64,000 bases of DNA from Azolla caroliniana (taxonomy: Eukaryota; Polypodiophyta). Numbering within the stretch: the stretch's first letter is position 1; every line of letters begins with the position of its first letter. Positions 10,025 through 21,357 of the stretch are shown here, piece by piece. The stretch covers positions 10,602,001 to 10,666,000 of the forward strand of contig JBHGNT010000010.1 in assembly GCA_043228905.1 (NCBI GenBank), given 5' to 3'. Position numbers and translations under genes: made by a program. The notes below the pieces were generated by a model. That model had not been told where the DNA came from. It was given only the letters and a program-made list of their open reading frames with translations, and made no database searches.

Positions 10025-11285
10025 GTCTTTTCTAATTAGCTAAGCCGTAAAAAAGTATGGAAACTATTTTGCTACTATCGTTGTAGCTAATTAGCTACTA
10101 CCATAGTTGATTAAAGCAGCTAATAGCTATCCTATTAGCTAATTAGCTATTGCCATAGTTTACTACAGTAGTTAATTAGCTAAGTGGCAGCTAGTTAGCT
10201 ACTAGGTAATTAGCTATCCTACTCGCAGCTAATTAACTACTGGCAGCTAGTTAGCTACTCATAGCTAATTAGCTAGTACCATAGTTGTGTAAAGTAGCTA
10301 ATTAGGTATCCTACTAGCTAATTAGCTACTGGCAGCTAATGAGCTACTAGCTAATTAGCTATCCTAGTAGCTACTAGGTAATTAGCTATCCTACTCGCAG
10401 CTAATTAACTACTGGCAGCTAGTTAGCTACTCATAGTTAGCTACTAGGTAATTAGCTATCCTACTCGCAGCTAATTAACTACTGGCAGCTAGTTAGCTAC
10501 TCATAGCTAATTAGCTAGTACCATAGTTGTGTAAAGTAGCTAATTAGGTATCCTACTAGCTAATTAGCTACTGGCAGCTAATGAGCTACTAGCTAATTAG
10601 CTATCCTAGTAGCTAATTAGCTATGGTACTAGCTAATTCAGTAGTGCCATAGTTGTGTAAAAAAGCTAATTAGCTATCCTACTAGCTAATTAGCTACTGG
10701 CAACTAATTAGCTACTAGGGTAGCTAATTAGCTATCCTAGTAGCTAATTAGCTACTGCAATAGTTGTGTAAAGTAGCTAATAAGCTATCCTAGCTACTAC
10801 ATAGTTGAGAAAGTAGCTAATTAGCTATCATTGTAGCTAATTAGCTTTCCTAGTAGCTAATTAGCTATCCTACTAGCTAATTAGCTACTGCCATAGTTGT
10901 GTAAAGTAGCTAATTAGCTATCCTAGCTATTACCATGGTTGAGAAAAGTAGCTAATTAGCTATCCTAGCTACTACCATAGTTGAGTAAAGTAGTTAATTA
11001 GCTATCCTAGCTACTACCATAGTTGAGTAAAGTAGCTAATTAACTATCCTAGCTACTACCATAGTTAGTAAAGTAGCTAATTAGCTATCCTAGCTACTAC
11101 CATAGTTAGTAAAGTAGCTAATTAGCTATCCTAGCTACTACCATAGTTGAGTAAAGTAGCTAATTAGCTATCCTAGCTACTACCATAGTTGAGTAAAGTA
11201 GCTAATTAGCTATCGTACTAGCTAATTAGCTATCCTAGCTTCTACCATAGTTTAGTAAAATAGCTAATTAGCTATCCTAAATAGC
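10025..11285. repeat. TAGCTAATTAGCTA palindrome array 1
   Basis: Dense copies of the perfect 14-bp palindrome TAGCTAATTAGCTA and one- to two-base variants. The right half shows a clean period of about 42 bp including ACTACCATAGTTGAGTAAAG. The left half contains a higher-order repeat: a block beginning ACTAGGTAATTAGCTATCC at 10,201 recurs at 10,373 and 10,443. The array lies between plus-strand coding blocks and so may be intronic. Confidence 0.9.
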
Positions 11286-11315
11286 TGCCATGTTATTGTA
11301 GAATCTTGTGGATTA

Positions 11316-13102
11316 AGGACGACACATGATGTGTCTGGTGCTGATGACGCTGCAACAGATGAGGATACTGCTGCCAACGTGGCTGAAAGTAAGAGTCCTG
11401 CTATCACATCTCCTTCAGATGAGCTCCACCCTATTCTTTTGGAACAGTGTACTGAATTAGGCAACGATGTGAAATGCCATGAAATAATGGAAACAACATG
11501 TAAAACTGAGGTTCACAACAACAGTGTTTATGAACACTTGATGCAACATTTCTTCGAATCTCAAAACCTTGATTCCACCCCACCGAGCCCAACTACTGAA
11601 AATGTCCAAATAGATCCCTATGTACTTGAAAAGCTAGTTCAAGAAATGGATGATGTGCAATTAGCTGCTGAGGCGATGGGAAGGTTGTCGGAGGAGGACA
11701 CACTTGCGCATTGGGTGAAAGAAGCAAGGCTAAATGGGGAACCGGCCAGAAAAAGGCTGAAGAAGGGGCCACGATCGGGAACAAGACCAGTTACTCGGTC
11801 AAGGGGCCCAAACGTAGTGGAGCGAAATACTGTTTACTTGGATATGATTGTTAGCTTAGGGATTTTGCTAGGGTTTTATGAAGTTTTACTATCCTGTTGG
11901 ACAAGTAAAACCTCAGATTGGTTGCTGCTTGATCCACATTATGTAATGGAACTCTATGATGTTTTTCCAAGATAATTTGAAGAGCGTTGTTCTATGACTG
12001 AAACTCTTTGATGTTCAGGATGTTGTTTTGTGAGACTGTTAGTTACTTTGTGAGTGTGAATATGTTGGTGTTTTCTGATGTTGCAGAGTCTAAAGGGTTT
12101 GATTCTATTGCTCGTAAGGCCAATGGCAGTGTGGATACTGTTGATGTTGCGGCGTGTTTAAAGGGCCCCATCTTGAAAGTAGATGTAGCAACTGACACAA
12201 GTGATCTTGTCACACAAGTTGATCAAGCATGTTGCACGGATGACTTGGTGTTGCAGGTAGATGCAGCATGTTGTACGGATGACTTTGTGTTGCAGGTAGA
12301 TGCAACATGTCATACTAGTGGACTGATATCGAGTAGATCAGTAGCTACATGCACCGGGGTAATCCAAGGATTGATAACTAAGTCGACAAAACAAGAGCAC
12401 CAGAATGTGAAGCCAGGCCCAACACAGTCGACTAGGGGTTTGAAGAGGAAAAGGACGCCAGTTGTGTCGGCCGAACCTGAGCTGATTGAGATTGATCGTG
12501 TCCTACCAGAAAATGGTGTAACAGCGGCTCAGTTTCAAGAATGGAAACCTAAACCACTAGAAGTCAAAAGAAGAGCCTTGATCTTGGAGCTTGATAAAGT
12601 CTTGATGAGTGTGAGATATATGCAGCCAAGGAGGGACGCGAATTAGTTTCTAGAGTGGGCTGTGCAATACTTTGATTTGTTTATTTGGAGTGAAAAACCA
12701 AAATCAGATGTGTGGAAGTGTTTAGCAAGATTCTTCCCAAAATGGCGAAGTCGTTTTAAAGGTCAATGGGCACGAGAAAATTGTGAGCAAATGGAAGCTG
12801 CAAGATTCAAGAGACTTTCTGATTTTTGGGCTACTTGGCCTGAATATAATGCCGACAACACATTGATTTTGGATACAGAACATTTCCGGCACTACTTCAA
12901 TATTCGGAGATGCTGTCTCATTCTACCCGAGGAAATGCCTGAACAGTACCTGGTGCAAACAGTGAACTGCCAACTAGGTGCATGGTTATGGACTCCATAC
13001 CGAGCTCAATATGCGGATAATATATGTAGACTCGTTCCACTGACTAGCAAGAGCTTAGCTGTTTATAGGAGATTTGTAGACATTTCCAATGGTAATTTAT
13101 AA
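11316..13102 (+). pseudogene. FCP1/NIF-type HAD phosphatase-like protein, transposon cargo
   Basis: Exon 1 (from about 11,316 to about 11,835) encodes an acidic Ser/Thr-rich region and a nuclear-signal-like ARKRLKKGPRSGTRPVTRSR. After a probable intron ending TTGCAG at 12,086, exon 2 encodes a short internal repeat built on ACCTDDLVLQVDA (12,214-12,303), a KRKR motif, then a domain with the order of FCP1/NIF phosphatases: ALILELDKVL (for LDLDGTL), FLEWAVQYFDLFIWSEK, a late NTLILDTEHF motif, and CCLILPEEMP. In FCP1-like enzymes the first Asp of DxDx(T/V) is the nucleophile; here it reads ExDx. An in-frame TAG (12,644-12,646) interrupts the domain just before FLEW. It is therefore a decayed, probably inactive copy. 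The domain call is by motif order only. Confidence 0.55.
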
Positions 13103-13534
13103 ATATGTAAAGAGATGACATTATTCAATGAAGAATTTAATTACTTGTTCCCATTGTACTTATCTATTGTGTAATTTGAGGAATATGTTGCAGATTGTTG
13201 ATTTCATGCTATTGATGACTATTTAGCTATTGATAGCTAATTAGCTGCATTTGTACAACTAATTAGCTATTGATGACTATTTCGCTATAACTTATAACTT
13301 AAAACTTAACAAAAAAGACATGATTTTATTGAGAAAGAAGCACAGAAAGCAGATTGTATACAAGATGAGGATTCTCAAACGAAGTTATTTAACTGTTTTC
13401 GCGAAATACATGTTTGTTTTACAAGAGAACATGGTAATTGCTACTTGTAGCTACAAATTCCATGGCATACTATTGTAAATACATTCATACACTTTAGCAC
13501 CAACAGTGTATAAACTTGAGCAGCTATTGTATTC
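13103..13534. other. Gap between the convergent genes
   Basis: AT-rich sequence separating the two 3' ends, with a few TAGCTAATTAGCT-like copies (about 13,222-13,290). It probably holds both polyadenylation regions; I see no discrete signal I would defend. Confidence 0.5.
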
Positions 13535-15308
13535 TCACATTGGGACGTTGATGCACCTGACCAAATGAGAGTACATGTACGCCGCTGGTTTGTCTTCTAA
13601 CAGCCTGTACACATATTCGTAGTCATCTAGTTTTGCATAAAAAATGCCTTCGATGTAGAATGTCCCGACAGATACAAAATTTCCCCATGCATCTACAATA
13701 TTCTGCCTTGCACACTGTTTACTAACCATGCACTTCAATATATAGAAATCAGCACCCTCTGAATTGCCTTCTTCAGCATTTACAGCGAAGTTATCCCCAA
13801 CGTTCAGGACATCATTCAAAGTATCTCCAAGTCCCTCATATGTGAAGTCAGCATTCTGCCCTGTTTCTCCATCAACCGCTTTCTTATCATTCAGAGTGTG
13901 ATACTCCCAATTCTGAATGTATGCTTTGTTTAGACAATATCTCCAATTTCCCTGCACACAATGGAAGCAAAAACAAGTCAATTCTCTAACCGCAATACAA
14001 TGACCATCCAACCTGGAATAACCGCGAACAACATGCAGAGATCGCAAGTCGGGAATTCCTTGGCACTCCTAGGTCTTCTCCCTATTTACTTCATCTATCT
14101 TCACTTCCCAAAATTCACGTTTGATATCTCGGACTTGCGAGGAATAAACACTTGTTGCACTCGTTGACATATTTGTTCTTAAAAATTCAACTACATGTGA
14201 TGCACAATTCATGTGCACACCATCTATCTTTAGTTGTTCATGGGTAAGTGCCCGCTTTATAATAGCCCCTGCACCATCATGTTCACCTTTACCATGGCCA
14301 GACCCAAAAAAATTCCATCTCATCTCCAAACCTGTTATAGCAGGATACCTCCCCACAGAATAAAATGGACGTCGAGCCTTGAATTGTGACGCAGCTCCGT
14401 CAGACCAGACCCAATGTTGAGTAAGCTCCAAACGTTGAGCTAATAACCACTGCCAATGCAACTTAAAATAGTGGTGGACGAACAAGGTATCATGCTTCTT
14501 ATCATTAGAAATAAAGAAATGAATTACTTTTTTAACATCACCTGAAACTCGAAAATATGTTATGTGCACAAAAATGGTTACCTGAACTGAACACCAATGC
14601 ATAGATTGAATTTCATTCTGCTGCTTGAAAGTATAATTCTCTGCAAAATCTACTACTGAGACTACTACATCATTTGGGAAATCAAATATGCAAGTCTTAA
14701 ACTGATGGGCCTGCCATGAATAAATGAAGTTGTGTTTAATGAACTTTCCAAGAGATACTACAAACAGAGACACCAAATCCCTTGGTTTAAGCATCTTCCG
14801 AACTAGATCCTTTCTTTTACACACCTTTCCTTCGAAATTGGTGTTCACTGACTCAAATAACTTCACAGAGATCAATATTTCACTACTCAATTCATTTGGA
14901 CACCACCTAAATCTAGTAGGGCCACAATCTTGACATAAACCCATGACACATTTATGAATATGGAAGATAGCGTCAGTTTCTCTCAGACACAATATTGAAT
15001 CTAATAAATAACTCATGGAAGAGATAACGTGCTCAGATGATTTACACTCCTCTTGCGGGCTTGATCGACAAATTGGGCACCCACATGTGCAAAGTGTATT
15101 AGTTAGGGATGCGTTATGGTGACGTAGTAGATTAACAGAGTCCTTCAGAAAGCCCATCTGTACATGGTAAATGCAACAACATGTGTATCGATCCTTTAAG
15201 CGTCTCACAAAGTGTGGCTTAAGAGACTCGAATGTTCGTAGTTGAACTTTGATATTTGGATGCATTCGTTTGAACCTAATAAATAAATCGACCTGCGTAA
15301 TAAAGGGG

Positions 15309-16140
15309 AATTAGTTATTCTCGTAACTAGCTAACTATCCTAGTAGCTAATTAGCTATTCTAGTAGCTAATTAGCTGTTCTAGTAGCTTATTAACTATTC
15401 TAGTAGCTAATTAGCTATCATGGTAGCTAATTAGCTGGTCTAGTAGCTAATTAGCTATCATGGTGGCTAATTAGTTGTCCTAGTAGTTAATTAGCTATCA
15501 TGGTAGCTAATTAGATTTCCTAGTAACTAATTAGCTGGTAATAACGAAATTAGCTATCCTAGTAGCTAATTAGTTGTCCTGGTAGCTAGTTAACTATTTT
15601 GGTAGCTAATTATCTGGTAGTAACTAAATTAGCTATTGAGAATAGCTAATTAGCTATCATGGTAGCTAATTAGATGTCCTAGTAGCTAATTAGCTATCAT
15701 GGTAGCTAATTAGCTGGTCTAGTAGCTAATTAGCTATCATGGTGGCTAATTAGCTGGTCTAGTAGCTAATTAGCTATCATGGTGGCTAATTAGCTGTCCT
15801 AGTAGCTAATTATCTATCATGGTAGCTAATTAGCTGGTCTAGTAGCTAATTAGCTATCATGGTGGCTAATTAGCTGTCCTAGTAGCTAATTAGCTATCAT
15901 GGTAGCTAATTAGCTTTCCTAGTAGCTAATTAGCTGCTAATAACGAAATTAGCTATCCTAGTAGCTAATTAGTTGTCCTGGTAGCTAATTATTTGGTAGT
16001 AACTAAATTAGCTATTGAGAATAGCTAATTAGCTATCATGGTTGTAGCTATTGAGAGTAGCCAGTTACCTATGTAGTAGCTATCCTAGTAGCTAACTGAG
16101 GTAAATGTAACTGATAAGCTAATTAGCTTTTATGCTAACT
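15309..16140. repeat. TAGCTAATTAGCTA palindrome array 2, in transposase intron
   Basis: Repeats alternate TAGCTAATTAGCT with TATCATGG, GGTCTAG or GTCCTAG, giving a period near 20 bp and a stronger one near 40 bp. The array fills nearly all of the 904-bp predicted intron. A longer block containing TAACGAAATTAGCTATCC recurs at about 15,540 and 15,942. Confidence 0.9.
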
Positions 16141-16636
16141 GAGCTACTTAACTTTCCGTGTAGAGTCAAAACAAATGTTGAGATAAATGTAAATACCTGA
16201 AGTACATCAAGAAGATGAATGGGTTGCTCCTCGTATTGATTTCTTCCAACACGTTTCCTGCATAAATTCTTTTTATTGGGTGAAACCCTACTCTCATTAG
16301 TCCAAAACATTGTGATTACATCCTTGATTTCAAATGTTATGGGTGTCATTGGCTTACATCTTGTAGTTAGCTTTAGTAGACTAGTTCCTTCACCCGAGGA
16401 AATTATACGGTTCATTGTATTGTACACTGTTTTTCTACTAACACCAATTACCTTAGATAGCTCACTGATGTTTATATCGTCAACATCACTATTAAGTAAC
16501 ATCATTAGACTAGACCTTTTTAAGACAACATCATCTTCTGACTTGCTCATGGATACGAAACTATTACGAAGATTATTTACTAAAACAGATGATATGTTTG
16601 CATTAAGATCATCACAATCAACTAAGTCCTTTATCG

Positions 16637-17244
16637 TGATGGAAATAATCGACACTTTCCAAACTTCACCTCTCGGCCACAACCAAGGAAACACACGAAT
16701 CGTTGTTGCAGAAAATGGGAAATGCAAAAGTAAATAAGTGGACACACGATTTAACATGGAAAACCCTGTACGGGAAAAAAAAACCACGGGAGTACAAGAC
16801 TCCGAACCAAAACTATGCACAGAGAAATATACAATGGCGAGCTGCAAGGCGACGACCTTGAGCTCGCTGTCCTCGCCACAGGCGGCGGAATTACACAGAG
16901 GCGTCGACCTCTTCGTCTCTCACGCTCTATCTCTCTCACGACTGCTCTCTCTTCACTCCTCTTGAGTGGAAAAACAGAAAAATGAGTAGCAACATCAAAA
17001 CTGTTTGCCCTAAGTCATATTTATACACATATGACTTTAGGGCTATTTACAACTATAGCCTCAAGGGCCCTTGGCAAACATATTCACAGATATGTCCCCG
17101 CATCCGGATCTCTCTCCGGGTACATTCGTCGTCCGGCTCCGAAGCCGGGGTCTTCATCATCCGGTTCCGAAACCGCAACCGGGCTTGTCGTCATTCATCT
17201 CCGGACATCCGACCATCCCATCCGGAGGGACCGTAATCCCAACA
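16637..17244 (-). repeat. Copia A 3' LTR
   Basis: 608 bp. The polypurine tract AAGGGGGAG lies just upstream (17,245-17,256, minus strand). Confidence 0.93.
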
Positions 17245-17254
17245 AACTCCCCCT

Positions 17255-20200
17255 TCACTTCGGCATGGGATGTCTCTCCAATCCGATCCTCTTCCGGCAT
17301 GCTTCCAGCTTGTCGGGTGTGAGCACCTTGGTCAGCATATCCGACCCGTTCTCGTCCGTGTGGATCTTCGTCAGCATGAACTCCTTGTCTTCTATCCTTT
17401 CCCGGATCCAATGATATCTACGCTGGATGTGCTTCGTCCGGGAGTGATAGGCCACATTCTTCGCAAGGTGGATGGCACTCTGACTGTCGCAGTAGAGTCG
17501 GTACTCCTCCTGCCGGATACCGAGCTCTCTAATGAAGTCCTTCATCCATATTATTTCCTTGCCGGCTTCAACAGCCGCCATGTACTCCGCCTCCGTGGTT
17601 GACAACGCAACCGTCTTCTGCAGCCTCGACTGCCACGAAACAGCTCCCCCTGCATACGTCATCACATACCCTGATGTGGACCGGCTGGTATCTGCATCAG
17701 CCGACATATCCGAATCGGTAAAGCCGTCGAGTTCGGGCTTACCGGAGCCGAATCGGAGGCACACGTTTGTCGTGCCCTTCAAGTACCGGAGTATCCACTT
17801 GACCGCATTCCAGTGCTCTTTGCCGGGATTGCTCATGTACCGACTCACCACTCCGACTGCATATCCTATGTCCGGTCGGGTACACACCATTGCGTACATC
17901 AAGCTCCCGACGGCAGAGGCATATGGTACTTTCATCATGTCCTCCTTCTCAGCCTTTGTCTTGGGGCTCTGCTTGCTGGACAGCTTGCAGTTTGCCGGGA
18001 GTGTTGACCCGACCGGTCTTGCTTCCGACATGTTGAACCGGTGAAGCACCTTTGTCACGTACTTCTCCTGTGACAGCCACAACTGCTTCTTCTTCCGGTC
18101 CCGGATGATGTGCATCCCTAGTATTTGCCTCGCCGGACCCAGGTCCTTCATTGAGAAGGTTCGGTGAAGAGCCTTCTTCAGCATCCGTATCTTGACCTGG
18201 TCTCGTCCGACGATCAACATGTCGTCCACGTACAGGAGGAGTATTAGAAAGTCTCCTCCTTCGAACTTCTTCACAAACACGCAGTGATCGGACTGCGTTT
18301 TGTGGTACCCTTCGTCTGTCATGAAGGAGTCGAACTTCCGGTACCATTGCCGGGGAGCCTGCTTCAGACCGTAAAGGCTCTTCTTCAACCGGCATACCAG
18401 GTGCTCCTTCCCTTTCTTCTCGAATCCTTCCGGTTGCTGCATGTAGATCTCTTCTTCGAGGTCACCGTGAAGGAATGCCGTCTTCACGTCCATCTGTTCT
18501 ATCTCGAGGTCCATGCTTGCCGCTATGCTCAGCACCGTCCGGATGGAGGTCATCTTCACTACCGGGGCAAATATCTCGTCGAAGTCGACGCCCTTCTTCT
18601 GCTGGAACCCCTTCACTACGATCCTGGCTTTGTATCTCGGGGGGTTTCCGACATCTCCCGGTTTCAGCTTGAACACCCACTTGTTTCGAAGTGCCCGCTT
18701 TCCTTTCGGCAACTCCACAAGTTCATATGTGTGGTTCTCATGCAGGGAATCCATCTCCTCCTGCATGGCACTTAACCACCTGCGGCTATGGGTGTCAAGT
18801 TTTGCTTCTTCAAAGCTCTCCGGCTCCCCCTCGTCGGTTAGCAACACGTGCTCTGGTTCCGGAAATCTTCGGGGGGGCCTTCTCTCTCTTAGAGGATATC
18901 TCCGTTCCGGAGCTTCGGTAACCGGCTCCTCCGTTTCCTCTTCATCCGAATCCATTTCGGGATCGGGGCCGGTTCCGGTATCAGTTTCATCTTCCTCGGC
19001 CGGTTCTGTTTCTTCACCGTCTTCGGCCGGATCCTCGAGTGCTAATCGGTCCCTTGCCGGTCGGGACTGCTCTTCGTAGAGTTGATCCTCACCGGTCGAC
19101 TTGGAGCTCTTCATCTTCTTCTCCGACTCCCAGTCGGCGAGTGTCTTGTCCTCCATGAAGATGATATCTCGACTCCTGAATATCTTCTTGTCGACCGGGT
19201 CCCATACTCGGTAGCCGAACTCGTCGTCGCCGTAACCGAGGAATATGCATGGCCGGGTCTTTGGATCTAACTTTCCTCTCCGGTCCTTTGCCACATGCAC
19301 ATATGCGAGACACCCGAACACCTTCAGATGCCGGTAGGACACTTCCTTACCGGTCCACACTTTCTGCGGCGTGTCTCCGTCCAAAGGTACCGAGGGTGAT
19401 CTATTTATCACATACGTCGCCGTCGACATTGCCTCAGCCCAAAATCCCTTGAGTAATTTCGCATGTGCTAGCATACTCCGGACCCTCTCCATTATGGTCC
19501 GGTTCATCCTCTCGGCCAGCCCGTTCAGTTCCGGCGTCTTCGGCACAGTAAACTCGAGCCGGATTCCCTTCGAGCGACAGTACTCTGCGAACTGCCCCCG
19601 GTATTCCCCTCCGTTATCCGCTCGTATCGCTTTCAGCTTCTTGCCGGATTCTCTTTCCACTCTCGCGTGGAGTTCTTTGAAGACGGACAATACTTGGTCC
19701 TTTGTCTTCAACGGTGCCGTCCACAGCTTCCGGCTCTGGTCATCTATGAATGTTACGAAGTACTGAGCTCCGCCATGTGACTTCGCTTCTACTTGACACA
19801 CATCAGTGTGTACCAACTCCAATGGTGCGCTACGTCTCGTCGGTGGCCTTGAGTGGAAGGAGGTTCGGTTCTGCTTACCGGCCAGGCAATCGGTGCACTT
19901 CTCCAGGTGCACATGCTTCACTGGAATAAGGTTGTCTTCTGCAAGCCTCTTCATCCCCTTCTCACTCATGTGGCACAGTCTCTTGTGCCACAGCTCACCG
20001 GCAGTGTCGGCTGCCACGTTCAACTCTTCCGGACACAACCAGGCATTCATAAGGTACAGTGTGTTGACTTTCCGGGCCCGAGCCACTATCAGGCTCCCCT
20101 TGCTGAACTTCATTACGCCGTTCCGGATGCTACCTGTGTAGCCTTCATCGTCTAGCCTCCCGGCCGAAATCAGGTTCAATCGAACCTCCGGAACGTGTCG

Positions 20201-20698
20201 GACATCCTTCAGCACCATTTTGCATCCGGTCGAGGTTGTCAACCACACGTCTCCTATGCCGGCAATCCGGCACGTACCTTCATTTCCCATCCGAACACAG
20301 CCATGCTCACCGACTGTGTAGGATGAGAAGTATCTTCTCTCCGGGGTCAGGTGGAACGATGCTCCGGAATCGACCACCCAGGTCGTCTCATCGCCGGCAA
20401 TGTTTAGTTCACCTTCTTCGGTGATGAGCATGATTTCTTCCTCACTTGCCGCGAGTGCCGTCGTTCCTTCCGGTCCTGCCCTCGCCGATCCGGACCTCTC
20501 CGGTCCGTGGCTCCCCGGTATGCACCGTTTCTCTCCGGTGACTTCTTCGAATCGGTGTCGTCGGCTCCGTTGTCCTTTCGGTAATGCCGACAATTCTTCC
20601 GGAAGTGCCCCGGCTTCCCACAGTGGAAGCATGTGGGTCTTCCTCTTGACTGCGACCGGGTCCCCGACTTCTCCCGTCTTTGCGGACTCCGGTTCCAT
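17255..20698 (-). CDS. Copia A pol: protease, integrase, RT, RNase H
   Basis: A continuous frame covering, in Ty1/copia order: aspartic protease (WVVDSGASFHL), integrase (His-His-Cys-Cys zinc motif, DDE core with RADNGGEYRG and GLAERMNRTIMER), an acidic linker, reverse transcriptase (FAPVVKMTSIRT, LLLYVDDMLIVG) and RNase H (TDSDMSADADTSRSTSG, STTEAEYMAAVE, LYCDSQSAIH). The first about 75 codons are an out-of-frame reading of gag; true pol enters after the CCHC knuckle. Compared with B, one T is missing near 20,466-20,469, so gag and pol are in different frames here. Otherwise no lesion is seen. It ends 10 bp before the 3' LTR. Confidence 0.9.
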   Translation of the reverse strand: MEPESAKTGEVGDPVAVKRKTHMLPLWEAGALPEELSALPKGQRSRRHRFEEVTGEKRCIPGSHGPERSGSARAGPEGTTALAASEEEIMLITEEGELNIAGDETTWVVDSGASFHLTPERRYFSSYTVGEHGCVRMGNEGTCRIAGIGDVWLTTSTGCKMVLKDVRHVPEVRLNLISAGRLDDEGYTGSIRNGVMKFSKGSLIVARARKVNTLYLMNAWLCPEELNVAADTAGELWHKRLCHMSEKGMKRLAEDNLIPVKHVHLEKCTDCLAGKQNRTSFHSRPPTRRSAPLELVHTDVCQVEAKSHGGAQYFVTFIDDQSRKLWTAPLKTKDQVLSVFKELHARVERESGKKLKAIRADNGGEYRGQFAEYCRSKGIRLEFTVPKTPELNGLAERMNRTIMERVRSMLAHAKLLKGFWAEAMSTATYVINRSPSVPLDGDTPQKVWTGKEVSYRHLKVFGCLAYVHVAKDRRGKLDPKTRPCIFLGYGDDEFGYRVWDPVDKKIFRSRDIIFMEDKTLADWESEKKMKSSKSTGEDQLYEEQSRPARDRLALEDPAEDGEETEPAEEDETDTGTGPDPEMDSDEEETEEPVTEAPERRYPLRERRPPRRFPEPEHVLLTDEGEPESFEEAKLDTHSRRWLSAMQEEMDSLHENHTYELVELPKGKRALRNKWVFKLKPGDVGNPPRYKARIVVKGFQQKKGVDFDEIFAPVVKMTSIRTVLSIAASMDLEIEQMDVKTAFLHGDLEEEIYMQQPEGFEKKGKEHLVCRLKKSLYGLKQAPRQWYRKFDSFMTDEGYHKTQSDHCVFVKKFEGGDFLILLLYVDDMLIVGRDQVKIRMLKKALHRTFSMKDLGPARQILGMHIIRDRKKKQLWLSQEKYVTKVLHRFNMSEARPVGSTLPANCKLSSKQSPKTKAEKEDMMKVPYASAVGSLMYAMVCTRPDIGYAVGVVSRYMSNPGKEHWNAVKWILRYLKGTTNVCLRFGSGKPELDGFTDSDMSADADTSRSTSGYVMTYAGGAVSWQSRLQKTVALSTTEAEYMAAVEAGKEIIWMKDFIRELGIRQEEYRLYCDSQSAIHLAKNVAYHSRTKHIQRRYHWIRERIEDKEFMLTKIHTDENGSDMLTKVLTPDKLEACRKRIGLERHPMPK

Positions 20699-21327
20699 TG
20701 TCTTCCCCGTTCCGATTCGGTAAGCAGCGCCTTCGAGTCGGAGGCCGGTTCTTTATCTCTCCGACGCGCTTCTTCGTTCAAAATACTTGTCTTTACCGTT
20801 TGTAGGGACAAGTTATCTTCCGTGCAGGAGGTGCTGAGAGTCACCACCAAGTTCTCCCAGCTTTCCGGCAATGTACACATTAGAATGATGGCTTGCATTG
20901 CATCCTCTAGCGGGAACTTGATCGCCGCAAGCTGGTTCACGAATCCCATGAACGTGCTTACGTGTTCCACCATACTCTCGCCGTCCCGGTACTTGAGGTT
21001 CACTATCTTCCTCATCAGGGAGGTCCGGTTCAACGCATTCTTCCTCTCGTAGAGGCTCGACAGCTTCTGCCACATCTCATATGCGTTGATGTCGTTCGCC
21101 ACATGTTGTAGAACGCTCACGTCGATGTATTGCCGAATGGTTGCAACGGCTTTCCGGTTCAGAAGCCTCCATTCCGACTCAAGTACCCCCTTCGGTATTT
21201 CCGACCTGTCAATCGGTTCGTACAGGTCCCGAACAATCAGAAGATCCTCCATCTTGATCTTCCAATCGGCGTAATTCTGCACATTCAGCACCATCATCCC
21301 CGGCTGCCCGCTGCTGCCGCCTTCCAT
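20404..21327 (-). CDS. Copia A gag, frameshifted before protease
   Basis: From MEGGSSGQPG: a UBN2/copia-type gag domain (about residues 1-200), an Arg/Ser-rich linker, then the CCHC knuckle CFHCGKPGHFRKNC. The frame ends about 60 residues beyond the knuckle at a stop reached only because of the one-base deletion near 20,466. In B the same region reads straight into protease. Gag would form the virus-like particle. The ATG at 21,327 is 31 bp inside the LTR. Confidence 0.88.
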   Translation of the reverse strand: MEGGSSGQPGMMVLNVQNYADWKIKMEDLLIVRDLYEPIDRSEIPKGVLESEWRLLNRKAVATIRQYIDVSVLQHVANDINAYEMWQKLSSLYERKNALNRTSLMRKIVNLKYRDGESMVEHVSTFMGFVNQLAAIKFPLEDAMQAIILMCTLPESWENLVVTLSTSCTEDNLSLQTVKTSILNEEARRRDKEPASDSKALLTESERGRQWNRSPQRREKSGTRSQSRGRPTCFHCGKPGHFRKNCRHYRKDNGADDTDSKKSPERNGAYRGATDRRGPDRRGQDRKERRHSRQVRKKSCSSPKKVN

Positions 21328-21342
21328 TTTCTGCAGCAGCTC

Positions 21343-21354
21343 GCTCTGATACCA
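21343..21354 (-). promoter_or_regulatory. Copia A primer-binding site
   Basis: On the minus strand TGGTATCAGAGC, complementary to the 3' end of plant initiator-Met tRNA, three bases after the 5' LTR. Confidence 0.92.
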
Positions 21355-21357
21355 AAT

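Noticed and set aside
10025-11285. CRISPR-like or centromeric satellite array
   Set aside because: Units are palindromic, overlapping and without unique spacers; the same motif marks the ends of the surrounding transposon.
17532-20723. Several plus-strand frames of 60-190 codons inside copia A (and their equivalents at 37.1-41.0 kb in B)
   Set aside because: They are antisense shadows of the gag-pol frame and recur in both copies only because the elements are related.
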